This document shows positions 26,368 to 36,114 of a stretch of 64,000 nt of DNA, piece after piece (positions within the stretch are counted from its first letter, which is position 1; the number at the start of each line of letters is the position of its first letter). The position numbers and the translations under genes are program-made. The stretch comes from Pigmentiphaga litoralis. GTDB taxonomy: Bacteria; Pseudomonadota; Gammaproteobacteria; Burkholderiales; Burkholderiaceae_B. Location: positions 1,316,801 through 1,380,800 of the forward strand of contig NZ_BMXQ01000001.1 of NCBI RefSeq assembly GCF_014651835.1. Reading direction: 5' to 3'. The notes below the pieces were generated by a model. It saw only the letters and a program-made list of their open reading frames with translations. It did not search any database and had not been told where the DNA came from.

Positions 26368-27291
26368 TTAACGCAGGCGGTAAAACGCATCCGGCTGCGG
26401 CATGGCGGGCAAGGCCGTCTCGCCGATCATCTCGCGCAGCGTGCGCTCGATATTGACTGCCAGCGCGGTCAGCGCCAGATCATTGGGCTCTTCGCCAAAG
26501 GGATTTTCCAGTTCGCTGGCGATCGCATCGAGCGCCATGAAGGCATACGCAATGAAGACGCTGATGACGGGTGTGGCCGCGCCGATGCTGTCGACCAGCC
26601 CCAGCGGCAGCAAGGCACAGAAGAAATACACCGTTCGGTGCAACAGCACGTTGTAGGCATAAGGCAGCGGCGTGGACGCAATGCGTTCGCACCCGGCCAC
26701 CACCGCACCCAGCCCATCCAGTTGACGTTGGCAACCATCGAACAGAATGTCGCTGAGCCGCCCGTCACGCCGCCAGCCGGCGAGCAGTCGCGACACTTCG
26801 TCCAGCAGATGCACGGGCTGATACTGCCGGGCCAGCGTGCGTGCGACATCGTCGGCGGGCAGCAAACGGTGCAGCACGTCCGTCGGGTCGGTGCTGCGCA
26901 ACTGATGCTTGAGCGCATAGGTAAACGCGCACAGCAGCGAAACCAGCCGTTGGGCATCGGGGTCGCCCGGCGCAGCGTCGAGCACCCCCACCGCCTGGCG
27001 TGTCAGGTTTTGCGCGCGGATCAGCAGTTCGCCCCACAGCTTGCGGGCTTCCCAGTAGCGGTCGTAACTGGCGTTGTTGCGGAAGCTGACGAAGATGGCC
27101 AGCGCGACACCGATCAGACTGAACGGCGTGGGATTCAGATGCAGCCAGGACGTCCCGCCCGACGAATGCGCCCACAGGACGGCAAGCGAAATCACCAGGA
27201 TGACGCTCAGCGGCAGCAGCACGGCCTTGAGCACGGAGCCGTTCCATACGAACAGCATCTTGAACCAGTTGAGTTTGGGACGGACGATCAC
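26368..27291 (-). CDS. bestrophin-family ion channel
   Basis: Bacterial bestrophin (UPF0187), 307 aa, expected to form a pentameric ion channel in the inner membrane. The start is GTG at 27291, giving VIVRPKLNWFKMLFVWNGSV, the typical N-terminus of the family; no in-frame ATG lies close, and the longer open frame upstream is shadow of the next gene. Membrane segments occur near residues 25-65 and 215-265, with the conserved FVSFRNNASYDRYWEARKLW (residues about 60-80) and the C-terminal DAIASELENPFGEEPNDL. It is divergent from the small acidic gene at 27388. Confidence 0.92.
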   Translation of the reverse strand: MIVRPKLNWFKMLFVWNGSVLKAVLLPLSVILVISLAVLWAHSSGGTSWLHLNPTPFSLIGVALAIFVSFRNNASYDRYWEARKLWGELLIRAQNLTRQAVGVLDAAPGDPDAQRLVSLLCAFTYALKHQLRSTDPTDVLHRLLPADDVARTLARQYQPVHLLDEVSRLLAGWRRDGRLSDILFDGCQRQLDGLGAVVAGCERIASTPLPYAYNVLLHRTVYFFCALLPLGLVDSIGAATPVISVFIAYAFMALDAIASELENPFGEEPNDLALTALAVNIERTLREMIGETALPAMPQPDAFYRLR

Positions 27292-27387
27292 GCGCTTCTC
27301 GAAGACATGCTTTGTAACGCGATTATCCGGCAATCGGCGGTGTAATGTGTCGATATTGCCCCAATGACGCCGCCGCAGGAGACCACC

Positions 27388-27582
27388 ATGCCCCGCGCAC
27401 CCGCCTCGCCCCCCGCCAGCACCCAGCCTTCCCCGCCCGACTTGCATGACGAAGACGCGCTGGACGAAGCGCTGGAAGAAACGTTTCCGGCCAGCGATCC
27501 GATCGCGATCTCGCCGGAACGCGAGCAGCACGACAAGCCGGAAGGACAATCGGTGGTGGATGACCGGGGCAAGAATCCGTAG
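27388..27582 (+). CDS. small acidic conserved hypothetical protein
   Basis: 64-aa protein with ATG at 27388, seven bases after AGGAG. The core DEDALDEALEETFPASDPIAIS resembles a short motif that recurs in small proteobacterial proteins of unknown function. The flanks are Pro/Ser/Thr-rich and charged, suggesting disorder. It lies between divergent bestrophin and convergent nadC. An ATG at 27364 is possible but has no ribosome-binding site. The motif and initiation site favour a real gene; function is unknown. Confidence 0.72.
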   Translation: MPRAPASPPASTQPSPPDLHDEDALDEALEETFPASDPIAISPEREQHDKPEGQSVVDDRGKNP

Positions 27583-27676
27583 CCACCGCGGCGCTCAAGA
27601 TCAGTGCCGCGCGCCGCGCGGCCCGATCGTAGCGCGTGTTGCAACGCAGACTAACGATCGCGCCTTGGTGCCTGTG

Positions 27677-28573
27677 TCAGGCGTCCAGTCCGATATCCAG
27701 CGTGCGCGCGCTGTGGGTGATCCACCCGATGGCGATCAGATCGACCCCGGTAGCGGCGACCGCGGGCGCCGTTTCAGGCGTGATGCGTCCGGACGCCTCC
27801 AGGATCGCCCGGCCCCGCGCCATGCCGGCCGCCGTGCGCATGTCGTCGAGCGACATGTTGTCCAGCAGGACGACATCGACCCCTAGCGCCAGCGCCTCGT
27901 CCAGTTGCGCGAGTGTGTCGACTTCCAATTCGATCTTGACCATGTGACCGATCCCGGCACGCGCCCGCGTCACTGCCTCGCGAACGCCACCCGCGATCGC
28001 GACGTGGTTGTCCTTGATCAACACCGCGTCGTCCAGCCCGAAGCGATGGTTGCTGCCGCCACCGACCCGCACCGCGTACTTTTGCAAAGCACGCAAACCG
28101 GGCAGCGTCTTGCGAGTGCAGGTCACCCGTGCCCGATAGTCGCGAATGGCATTGGCAATCGACGCGGTGGCGGTCGCGACGCCGCTGAGATGACACAGGA
28201 AATTGAGCGCCGTGCGTTCAGCTGTGAGCATGGCGCGCGCCGACCCTTGCACCGTGGCGATGGTCGCACCAGGCGCCAGCCGGGCGCCGTCCTGCACATG
28301 GGCGTCGAACCGCAAGGCAGGGTTCATCAGCTGAAATGCGATGCGAGCCAGTTCCAGTCCGGCCAGCACACCGTCCTGCCGGGCCACCAGTCGCGTCTGC
28401 GCCTGGACGCCCGACGGCACAATGGCATCGGTCGTCAGGTCGCCGGCTCGGCCCAGGTCTTCGAGCAGCGCATTGCGCACGGCGGGCTCCAGCAGAAGGA
28501 AGGGAAGTCCAGGCACCGTGCGGGCAGCAGTGTCGGTATCGGGGGGCAAAGCAAACGCAGCTTTAATGCTCAT
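27677..28573 (-). CDS. nadC: nicotinate-nucleotide pyrophosphorylase (carboxylating)
   Basis: Quinolinate phosphoribosyltransferase, 298 aa, making nicotinate mononucleotide from quinolinate and PRPP in NAD synthesis. [20 protein letters not shown] near residue 33, [35 protein letters not shown] and the C-terminal [21 protein letters not shown] cover the family motifs, with active-site Arg, His and Lys residues present. nadA and nadB are not beside it. Upstream lie a predicted promoter with palindromes and an NAD-type regulator gene. Confidence 0.96.
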   Translation of the reverse strand: MSIKAAFALPPDTDTAARTVPGLPFLLLEPAVRNALLEDLGRAGDLTTDAIVPSGVQAQTRLVARQDGVLAGLELARIAFQLMNPALRFDAHVQDGARLAPGATIATVQGSARAMLTAERTALNFLCHLSGVATATASIANAIRDYRARVTCTRKTLPGLRALQKYAVRVGGGSNHRFGLDDAVLIKDNHVAIAGGVREAVTRARAGIGHMVKIELEVDTLAQLDEALALGVDVVLLDNMSLDDMRTAAGMARGRAILEASGRITPETAPAVAATGVDLIAIGWITHSARTLDIGLDA

Positions 28574-28575
28574 GA

Positions 28576-28644
28576 TGAGTATTTAACGCTCAGAAAAAGG
28601 GAGTGGGTGCTTTTATGCTAAACCTGAGCATATCGCTGCGTCAA
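28576..28644 (-). promoter_or_regulatory. nadC promoter with two palindromic operator candidates
   Basis: Minus-strand TTGACG (28644-28639) and TAGCAT (28620-28615) are 18 bp apart. The palindrome TATGCT-N7-AGCATA (28614-28632) covers the spacer and -10 element. A second one, TGAG-N9-CTCA (28576-28592), sits 2 bp before the nadC ATG. Both share a GAGC/GCTC core and could bind the adjacent NUDIX-type regulator. Confidence 0.55.
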
Positions 28645-28734
28645 CACGCGCGTTTTCTAACCCGCCATCGTTGCCGTTGTCGCCCCCGCCTTTCACCTGC
28701 CTTCGTTCACCTGCCGCCTTCCACCCGCCGTTCC

Positions 28735-29847
28735 TCACCCCCCACGCGTCAACGGCAGCTTGCTTCCGCCCAGCGACCGTTCCTGCACCACACTCCCCCG
28801 GAACCGGAACAGCTTGGCCGGCCGGCCCGCCGTCCCGACGGCCAGATGGCCGGTCTCTTCCACCAGATCCTGCTGTTCGATCAGCCGGCGAAAGTTCTGC
28901 TTGTGCAGTGCGCGGCCGGCAAGGGCTTCGACGGTCTGCTGCAAATGCAGCAGCGTGAACTCCGGCGGCATCAGCTCGAATACCACGGGCCGGTACTTGA
29001 TCTTGGCCCGCAGGCGCGCAATGCCGGTCGCCAGGATCCGGCGGTGGTCATGCAGCATGCAATCGCCCGGCACGCTGCCTGTCGCATCGGCAACACCGCG
29101 CCGCACGGCCTCGGGCACCAGGCCCGCCTCAAACAGCAGCTCGTAGCGCTGCAGCACCCCTTCTTCATTCCACGCCTGCCCATCCAGGCCGAACGCCAGC
29201 GCCGCACGCAGTCGGCGGCGGCCGGCACCGGCCTTGTCGTCGGCGCGCGACGCCCACGCTGTCAGGCCCGGCAGGATCGCCTCGGCGACGACGGCGGGTT
29301 CCCCGGTGCGCCGATCTTCCCACGGAAAGTAGCGATACCAATCATGCCAGCCGACCTGGTCGACCCGGTCGCCATCGGCCTCGCGCGTCAGGCCCAGGTA
29401 GCTGATGGAGATCACCGCAGCCTGCGTGAACGCGTCGCCGGCATCGGCTCCCGCCTGTGCCGCTTCTGCCACGTCGGTGCGGTCGCGATCCGCGAAGGTA
29501 TACAGCTGTTCGACATAGCCCAGCGGGTGATGCGTTTGCGCTTCGACCCACGCGCGCAGGCCGGCCTGCAGGGACCGATGCATCATCTGGAAGGGACCGG
29601 ACGGCAAGGCGCCGCCATCGCGGGTGGTCAGGACACGCGGCTGGCCATCGGTGACCGCGACCAGCACGGCCACCAGTTCAGCGCTCAGACAGGCGCCACC
29701 CGACACGGCATCACCCGCGGACCGGCCCGTGACGCTCGCCTGCGGCCGCACGCCGCGCAAGGCCACGCGTTTTCTGGCGCCAGTCACAGGAGCGGAACGG
29801 TCATCGGCAGGAAGGTCGGGCTTCGGCGTCAAGGCGGCAACATCCAT
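28735..29847 (-). CDS. NUDIX-type NAD-biosynthesis regulator (NadQ/NrtR-like)
   Basis: 370-aa probable transcriptional regulator. The N-terminal two-thirds is NUDIX-like (LVAVTDGQPRVLTTRDGG near residue 55; EQLYTFADRDR near 110) but lacks a convincing catalytic NUDIX box GX5EX7REUXEEXGU, so it probably senses rather than hydrolyses. The C-terminal part KYRPVVFELMPPEFTLLHLQ through GRALHKQNFRR and the terminal basic wing match the winged-helix of NAD regulators of the NrtR/NadQ type. It is encoded 161 bp upstream of nadC on the same strand, which supports control of NAD synthesis. The ATG at 29847 is preferred over an open frame extending to 29946. Confidence 0.82.
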   Translation of the reverse strand: MDVAALTPKPDLPADDRSAPVTGARKRVALRGVRPQASVTGRSAGDAVSGGACLSAELVAVLVAVTDGQPRVLTTRDGGALPSGPFQMMHRSLQAGLRAWVEAQTHHPLGYVEQLYTFADRDRTDVAEAAQAGADAGDAFTQAAVISISYLGLTREADGDRVDQVGWHDWYRYFPWEDRRTGEPAVVAEAILPGLTAWASRADDKAGAGRRRLRAALAFGLDGQAWNEEGVLQRYELLFEAGLVPEAVRRGVADATGSVPGDCMLHDHRRILATGIARLRAKIKYRPVVFELMPPEFTLLHLQQTVEALAGRALHKQNFRRLIEQQDLVEETGHLAVGTAGRPAKLFRFRGSVVQERSLGGSKLPLTRGG

Positions 29848-30052
29848 CGGGCATGACCGCAGGCTGCGGCACGCGCTGATTATAGGACCCACGCATGAAG
29901 CGTTCCCTGAACTTCTCACGCAAATCTTTCGGCAATGACCCCACAACGTCGGCCTTCGCGGTTACATCGTCCTCCCGCCAGTGCCGCGTTTGCCTATAGA
30001 ATTGCGCGGCCGCGTTTCTGTCCTGGCATCAGCTCGAGGTCCCTTACTTTCT

Positions 30053-32596
30053 ATGCACGGCGTCAATTTTCAAGCGCTTTTCAATGCGTCGCCCAACGCC
30101 TACCTCTTGATGAACCGCCGGTTTGTCATTGTCGGGGCCAACCAGACCTACTTGCGCGTCACGGGTCGTACCCTGGAAGGCCTGGTCGGTCTGGACATCT
30201 TTGACGCCTTCCCGAGCCGGGATGCGAATGGCCACCTCGATGGCAACGGGCTGGCCCTGCAGGATTCCTTGCGCCGCGCCGTCGACCAACGCAAGCGCGA
30301 CGAACTGCCCTACATCCATTACGCGATCGCGCGCAGCACCGATGCCGGCGACGTGATCGAAGACCGCTACTGGAGCGCCACGCACACGCCCCTGTTCGAC
30401 ATCGAAGGCGAAGTCGAGTACGTGTTGCAGCACACCGAAGACATCACCGAAATCCAGGTGATGCGCAAGGAATTGCGCGCCACCCGCATGGACCAGGAAG
30501 ACAGCGACAGCACGGCGCCGGGCGCGGTCCAGAGCCGCGTGCTGCGACGGGCCATGGTCGTGCAGGAAGCCAACCAGGTACTTCAGGCGGAGGCATCGCA
30601 CCTGCGCCGGCTGTTCGAAGAAGCGCCCGGTTTCATGTGCTTTCTGCAGGGGCCCAATCACGTCTACCAGATCGCCAACGCCGCCTACTACAAGCTGATC
30701 GGACGGCAGGACGTGCTGGGCAAGCCGATCCGGGTCGCCCTGCCCGAGCTGGCCGGGCAAGGCATGTTCGAGATGCTGGACAAGGCTTTTGCGGACGGCC
30801 AGGCCTTTGTCGGCATCGACCTGCCCGTGCAGTTCCACGGCGCGGGCGGCGACCCGATCACGCAGCGCTATGTCGACGTGGTGTGCCAGCCCGTGATCGA
30901 GCCCGACGGCCGCGTCTCAGGCATTTTCGTCCAGGGCAGCGATGTGACGCAGCGCAAGCTGGCGCAGGAAGAACTGGCGCGGCATCGCGAACATCTGGAA
31001 CTGCTGGTCGAAGAGCGCACGGCCGAACTTGAAGCCAGCGAAGCGCAGCGGCGCCAGGCCCTGAAAATGGAAGCGGTCGGCCGGCTGACGGGCGGCATCG
31101 CGCATGACTTCAACAACGTGCTGCAGGTCATCGGCGGCAATCTGCAGTTGCTGCGGCAGTTCGTGGATACCGACGACCGCGCGTCGCGCCGTCTGGCGTC
31201 GGCCATGAGCGGCGTCGAGCGTGGCGCCAAGCTGGCGTCGCAACTGCTGTCCTTCGCGCGCAAGCAACCGCTGGAACCCGTGGTCCTGAATGCCGGGGTC
31301 CTGTTGAACAACATGGACGACATCCTGCGCCGCGCGCTGGGTGAATCGATTGAACTTGAAACGGTCATCGCCGGTGGGCTGTGGAATGTGCATGTCGACC
31401 GCAACCAGCTCGAAAACGCGCTGCTGAATCTGGCGATCAATGCGCGCGACGCGATGGACGGCGACGGCCGCATCACGCTCGAAACCAACAATGCGAGCCT
31501 GGACGACGCCTACGCGGCGGCGCATGAGGAGGTCATTGCCGGCCAGTACGTGATGATTGCCGTCTCGGACACCGGCAGCGGCATGACCGAAGACGTCATG
31601 GCGCGCGCCTTCGAGCCCTTCTTCACGACGAAACCCGATGGCAAGGGATCGGGCCTGGGCCTGAGCATGGTCTATGGCTTCGTCAAACAAAGCGGCGGGC
31701 ATCTCAAGATCTATTCCGAAGTCGGCCATGGCACCACCATCAAGATGTACCTGCCGCGGGTGCATGCCGTCGAAGAAGTGTCGCGGCCCGCGTATGAAGG
31801 CGCCGCAACCGGCGGCACCGAAACCGTGCTGGTCGTGGAAGATGACGCCGCCGTGCGCGCCACGGCGGTGGACCTGCTGGTCGAGCTGGGGTACCACGTC
31901 CTGAAGGCGCACGATGCGCAAAGCGCGCTGGCGGTCATCGACAGCGGCGTGCCGATCGACGTGCTGTTTACCGACGTGGTCATGCCCGGACCGATCCGCA
32001 GTCCGGAACTGGCGCGCCGCGCCAAGGCCATGCAGCCGCGGATCGAAGTGCTGTTCACATCGGGCTATACCGAAAACGCCATCGTGCACGGCGGACGTCT
32101 GGATCCGGGCGTGGCGCTCCTGGGCAAGCCCTACCGCCGCGAAGACCTGGCGCGCAAGCTGCGGCATGTACTGGCCGGGCGCGAGCACGTCGAGCAGGCG
32201 CAGCTTGCGCTGAACAATGCCCCCGCCGTGCACCGCCTGCCGGGCACGCCGGTGCGCGTGCTGGTCGTGGAAGACAATGCGGACGCCCTGGCGGCGACAT
32301 TGGAGATCCTGGATTACCTGGGTTATCCGGCCGAGGGTGCCGCCACCGCCGAAGCGGCCATGGACCTGTTGGCCGCGCAGCGCTTCGATGTGCTGCTGGC
32401 CGATGTCGAACTGGCGGGAACGTCCGGCGTGGAACTGGCCACCCGGGTGCGGGAGCAATATGGACTGCATGTGGTGTTCGCCAGCGGGTACCCCGCCCGG
32501 CAGACGCCCATCCCCGACGCACCCTGGCTGCAAAAGCCCTTCACCATCGATGACATGTCATCCCTGTTGATCCGGCTCTCTGCCCTGCCCAGGTAG
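30053..32596 (+). CDS. cytosolic hybrid histidine kinase, PAS-PAS-HisKA-HATPase-REC-REC
   Basis: 847-aa hybrid sensor kinase without a membrane segment. PAS 1 spans about residues 5-140 (FQALFNASPNAYLLMNRRF). PAS 2 follows a helical stretch at about 190-310 (RRLFEEAPGFMCFLQGPNHV). A short coiled coil leads to the HisKA His in GRLTGGIAHDFNNVLQ near residue 355, and the ATPase domain includes DTGSGMTEDV and GSGLGLSMVYGF. Two receiver domains end the protein: TVLVVEDDAAVR with FTDVVMPG, and VRVLVVEDNADA with LADVELAG, both with phosphoacceptor Asp. The start at 30053 is chosen from the PAS boundary; the frame is open 24 codons earlier. No separate output regulator is adjacent. Confidence 0.9.
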   Translation: MHGVNFQALFNASPNAYLLMNRRFVIVGANQTYLRVTGRTLEGLVGLDIFDAFPSRDANGHLDGNGLALQDSLRRAVDQRKRDELPYIHYAIARSTDAGDVIEDRYWSATHTPLFDIEGEVEYVLQHTEDITEIQVMRKELRATRMDQEDSDSTAPGAVQSRVLRRAMVVQEANQVLQAEASHLRRLFEEAPGFMCFLQGPNHVYQIANAAYYKLIGRQDVLGKPIRVALPELAGQGMFEMLDKAFADGQAFVGIDLPVQFHGAGGDPITQRYVDVVCQPVIEPDGRVSGIFVQGSDVTQRKLAQEELARHREHLELLVEERTAELEASEAQRRQALKMEAVGRLTGGIAHDFNNVLQVIGGNLQLLRQFVDTDDRASRRLASAMSGVERGAKLASQLLSFARKQPLEPVVLNAGVLLNNMDDILRRALGESIELETVIAGGLWNVHVDRNQLENALLNLAINARDAMDGDGRITLETNNASLDDAYAAAHEEVIAGQYVMIAVSDTGSGMTEDVMARAFEPFFTTKPDGKGSGLGLSMVYGFVKQSGGHLKIYSEVGHGTTIKMYLPRVHAVEEVSRPAYEGAATGGTETVLVVEDDAAVRATAVDLLVELGYHVLKAHDAQSALAVIDSGVPIDVLFTDVVMPGPIRSPELARRAKAMQPRIEVLFTSGYTENAIVHGGRLDPGVALLGKPYRREDLARKLRHVLAGREHVEQAQLALNNAPAVHRLPGTPVRVLVVEDNADALAATLEILDYLGYPAEGAATAEAAMDLLAAQRFDVLLADVELAGTSGVELATRVREQYGLHVVFASGYPARQTPIPDAPWLQKPFTIDDMSSLLIRLSALPR

Positions 32597-32714
32597 GCGC
32601 CGGAGGCGCGGCCCGCAACCCAGGGCTTTTCCGCAGTGTTTTATTTACACAGGCCAAACGCAGCATGGCGGAATCAGGACACAATAGATGGTCCGGATTT
32701 GACAAGCCACCTGC

Positions 32715-35030
32715 ATGAGCGCTACTCCGCCCCACGTTGAACGCGCCTTGACGGGATCGGCTGCCCGGCGCGCGCACCCCGGCAGGTGGCTCACCCTATC
32801 CGGCGCCGCGCTCATCGCCGCCATCCTGATCGCCGCGTTGTCCCTGATCGTGAACCTGCAGCACCGGGTCATCGCCGGCAAATCGCAGGAACTGGCCAAT
32901 CTGGCGCTGGTGCTGGCGCAGGAAACCGAGCGGGCCTTCCAGGCCCTCGAAACCGTCCAGACCAGCCTGGTCGAGCGCCTGCGCAACGAAGGCATCAACA
33001 CCCCCGAAGCCTTCGACTTCCGGATTCGCGAACAAGACGTTTACGGACTGCTGCGGGACCGGCTCGACAGCCTGCCCTATGTGGAAGCCCTGACGCTGAT
33101 CAACCAGGAGGGGCACCTCGGCAATTTCAGCCGCTACCAGCCCACGCCACCCGTCAACGTGGCCGACCGGGATTACTACAAGACGCTCATGGCCGATCCG
33201 GACATGGAAAGCTACCTGAGCGCGCCGGTCGAAAATCGCGGCACCGGCAGCTGGACGATCTACCTTGCGCGCAAGTTTGCGGCGCGCGATGGCGAAGCGC
33301 TGGGCCTGATCCTGGGGGCCATGCGCCTGGACTACTTTGCGCGTTTCTACAGCACCATCAACGTCGGCAAGGGCGGCGCGATTGGCTTGTTCCGCTCGGA
33401 CGGGACCCTGCTGGTCCGCCATCCGCCGGTTCCGGGCACGGTCGGCACCAGCACCGGCCCCACGACCACGGGCGAGGCGTTCGCCAGGTCGGCTGCCCAA
33501 CCCGGCGCCGCCAGCGCTGCCGCCCTTCTCAGCCCCATCGATGGCCAGCAACGGCTGATTGCCATTCGCGCGCTGGAACGCTATCCGGTCACGGTCGCGG
33601 TCAGCACCACGACTGCGTCCGTTGACGCCGCATGGCGGCCCGAAGCGCTGGTGATCGGGATCGCCGCCCTGCTGCTGTGCCTGATCCTGGCCGCCTGCGT
33701 CGTGCTGGGGCGGCGACAGCTCGACGCCCACCATGCGCTGACCCACGCCGCCAACCATATCGCGCGGCACGATGCGCTGACGGGCCTGCCCAACCGGGTG
33801 CTGTTCACGGAACGGCTGCGCGGCCTGGTGGGCGCGCCGCTGACCCGGCCCATGGCGCTGCTGCTGATCGATCTGGATTACTTCAAGTCGGTCAACGACA
33901 CCCTGGGCCATCCGGCGGGCGACTCCCTGCTGCGCGTCATCGCGGCCCGCCTGGTCGACTGCGCGGGACCGGACGATCTGGTCACCCGGCTGGGCGGCGA
34001 TGAATTCGCGATCATCCTGATGGACGCCAACACCCCGGGGGCGGCCGAACGCAAGGCGCAGGCCGTCGTCGACGCCATTGCCGAACCGTGCAGGCTGGAT
34101 GGCAACCAGGTAGTAACGACGGCCAGTGTCGGCATCACGCTGGCTCCTGAACATGGCACCGACGCCGACCAGTTGCTCAAGAACGCCGACCTGGCCCTGT
34201 ACCGCGCCAAGGCCGACGGCCGCGGCAACTGGCGGGTGTTCGAGCTGGCCATGCAGAAAGCCGTGCAGGCCCGTCGCAATGTCGAGATGGCGCTGCGCGA
34301 TGCCTTGTCGTCGGAAGGGTTCGAGGTCTTCTACCAGCCCGTGCTGGCCAACCAGAGCGGGGCGCTCTGCGGCTTCGAAGCGTTGCTGCGCTGGAAGCAT
34401 CCCGGGACGGGAGCGCCGCCGCCCTCCGAATTCATTCCTATCGCCGAAGAAACTGGCCTGATCGTTCCGATGGGCCGCTGGGTGCTGGAGCAGGCCTGCC
34501 GGGCCGCAGCCACATGGCCCGACCCCATCCGCGTGGCCGTGAATGTATCGGCCTGCCAGTTCCTGAGCGGCGATCTTGTCAGCCACGTGCGCGACGCGCT
34601 GTCCAAGGCCGGGCTGCCGGCGCATCGGCTCGAACTGGAAATGACCGAGACGGTGCTGCTGCGCGAAGACGCGCAGGTGCGCACCACCCTCGATCAGCTG
34701 CACCTGCTCGGGGTCAGCATCGCGCTCGATGACTTCGGCACCGGCTATTCGTCACTCAGCTACCTGCGGCGCTTTCCGGCGGACCGCATCAAGATCGACA
34801 TCTCGTTCGTGACCGACATCTGCGAGAACGAAGAGTCCGCGCGTATCGTGCGTGCGGTGGTCGACCTGGCGCGCAGCCTGGGCATGTCCACCACGGCCGA
34901 AGGCGTCGAAACGCTGGCGCAGTGGAACCGGCTCAAGGCGGCGGGCTGTGACGAGATCCAGGGCTACTACGTTGGACGACCCGGGCCCCTGGCATCGACC
35001 TATGCCCACCTGGACAGCCCGGCACAGTGA
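32715..35030 (+). CDS. membrane GGDEF-EAL protein with periplasmic dCache-type sensor
   Basis: 771-aa cyclic-di-GMP protein. Membrane segments near residues 27-50 and 312-335 enclose a periplasmic PDC/dCache-like domain (DRDYYKTLMADPDMESYLSA is a typical stretch). The GGDEF domain (about 350-510) has an intact RLGGDEF, but the position five residues before it reads GPDD instead of RxxD, so the inhibitory I-site is lost. The EAL domain (about 520-765) retains GFEALLRW, the NVSACQF Asn, EMTE, DDFGTGYSSLSYL, KIDISF and EGVET, the residues needed for phosphodiesterase activity. Either or both activities are possible. It follows the hybrid kinase gene by 118 bp. Confidence 0.93.
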   Translation: MSATPPHVERALTGSAARRAHPGRWLTLSGAALIAAILIAALSLIVNLQHRVIAGKSQELANLALVLAQETERAFQALETVQTSLVERLRNEGINTPEAFDFRIREQDVYGLLRDRLDSLPYVEALTLINQEGHLGNFSRYQPTPPVNVADRDYYKTLMADPDMESYLSAPVENRGTGSWTIYLARKFAARDGEALGLILGAMRLDYFARFYSTINVGKGGAIGLFRSDGTLLVRHPPVPGTVGTSTGPTTTGEAFARSAAQPGAASAAALLSPIDGQQRLIAIRALERYPVTVAVSTTTASVDAAWRPEALVIGIAALLLCLILAACVVLGRRQLDAHHALTHAANHIARHDALTGLPNRVLFTERLRGLVGAPLTRPMALLLIDLDYFKSVNDTLGHPAGDSLLRVIAARLVDCAGPDDLVTRLGGDEFAIILMDANTPGAAERKAQAVVDAIAEPCRLDGNQVVTTASVGITLAPEHGTDADQLLKNADLALYRAKADGRGNWRVFELAMQKAVQARRNVEMALRDALSSEGFEVFYQPVLANQSGALCGFEALLRWKHPGTGAPPPSEFIPIAEETGLIVPMGRWVLEQACRAAATWPDPIRVAVNVSACQFLSGDLVSHVRDALSKAGLPAHRLELEMTETVLLREDAQVRTTLDQLHLLGVSIALDDFGTGYSSLSYLRRFPADRIKIDISFVTDICENEESARIVRAVVDLARSLGMSTTAEGVETLAQWNRLKAAGCDEIQGYYVGRPGPLASTYAHLDSPAQ

Positions 35031-35077
35031 CCTGGCATCCAGGCGTGCCTTGACGCGCTGCCGCCGCCCTGCCCCGC

Positions 35078-35710
35078 TCAGGCGAACTGCGCGCCCAGCC
35101 CCGCCGTGACGAAGGCCGTCAGGTGCTTGACCATGTAGCGGTACTGCGTGGCATTGGATGCCGTGACCGTGCCGTGCCGATGCACCCATCGCGCGACGCC
35201 ATGCAGGATCTGGTCCTGCAGCATCCGCATCCGAAGCTGATAGCAGCTGTCGGGCATGGCGGGCGCCAGATGGCGCGCCATGCGCTCCAACCGGGTCATG
35301 GCTGAAAAGCAGGCAGGGTCGATCACCGCTTCATAGGTCCACTTCGGATTGAGCATGGCCTGGCTGGCCACGATCACATGCTGCGCCCCCCACGGCGCAT
35401 CGGCCACCCGGTCGCACAGTTCCGCAATGCAGGCATGCGTCAATTCGTGCAGGTCGCGCGCCAGGCCCGAGGCTTCAAGGCGGTCAAGGCGGGCATGCCG
35501 GCCCTGGTCAATCTCGCGCAGACGCCGCTCCAGCACCGCGACCACCAGGCTGTCGCGCGACCCGAAGTGATAGTGCGCCGCCGACAGATTCTTTTGCCCG
35601 CTGGCACGCACGATCTCCCGCATCGACACATGGTCGATGCCGCGCTCGGCAAAGAGGGCTTCGGCCGCGTCCATCAGCAAGGTGGGAGTATCCGGCGCAG
35701 GGTCAGACAT
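35078..35710 (-). CDS. TetR-family regulator
   Basis: 210 aa from the ATG at 35710. The N-terminal helix-turn-helix is AAEALFAERGIDHVSMREIV then HYHFGSRDSLVVAVLERRLR; the ligand domain has no further motif I can assign. The frame is open 37 codons further upstream without family similarity. It converges on the GGDEF-EAL gene and is divergent, across a 575-bp gap, from the BMP-type ABC importer, a plausible target. AcrR/FadR-type alternatives cannot be separated. Confidence 0.9.
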   Translation of the reverse strand: MSDPAPDTPTLLMDAAEALFAERGIDHVSMREIVRASGQKNLSAAHYHFGSRDSLVVAVLERRLREIDQGRHARLDRLEASGLARDLHELTHACIAELCDRVADAPWGAQHVIVASQAMLNPKWTYEAVIDPACFSAMTRLERMARHLAPAMPDSCYQLRMRMLQDQILHGVARWVHRHGTVTASNATQYRYMVKHLTAFVTAGLGAQFA

Positions 35711-36114
35711 CAGGGGGCAAGGGATTCCGGAACGGATGAAAAGAAGACGGCCACTGCGAGGAAATGGCCGCCGAGAGAAGGCAACCACCCAGGGATGGAC
35801 TGGCAGGAGGACCGAGCGCAAGGAACAGGTAAAGGAACAGCTGCAAGGACCGCGCGGGCCGTGCGTTCTAATTCACCTGTCTGAGCGTGACGGCATGGAC
35901 GACGCGCGACCCGCGACACTTCCTGGGAGCAAAAACAGGGCCAGCGCGCATCGCGGCAATAGGACCCGCATTGGCCCGCCCGGGCTGACAAACCGGGCGT
36001 TCGTGGTGCATGAGCCGCCCCGATTGCGCCATCGCGGTGCGCCGCGCGGGCCCGTTTTCAGGCGCACCACCGGATGCCGTTCGTGCATGCCCAGTGGCAT
36101 GGATTCTGCTTTGG

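Noticed and set aside
29981-30052. Upstream start for the hybrid kinase
   Set aside because: The 24 extra residues are Arg-rich, precede the PAS boundary and have no ribosome-binding site; ATG 30053 is preferred, though its own site is weak.
29735-30052. Promoter for the hybrid kinase in the gap to the NAD regulator gene
   Set aside because: No -35/-10 pair stood out by eye; left unannotated.
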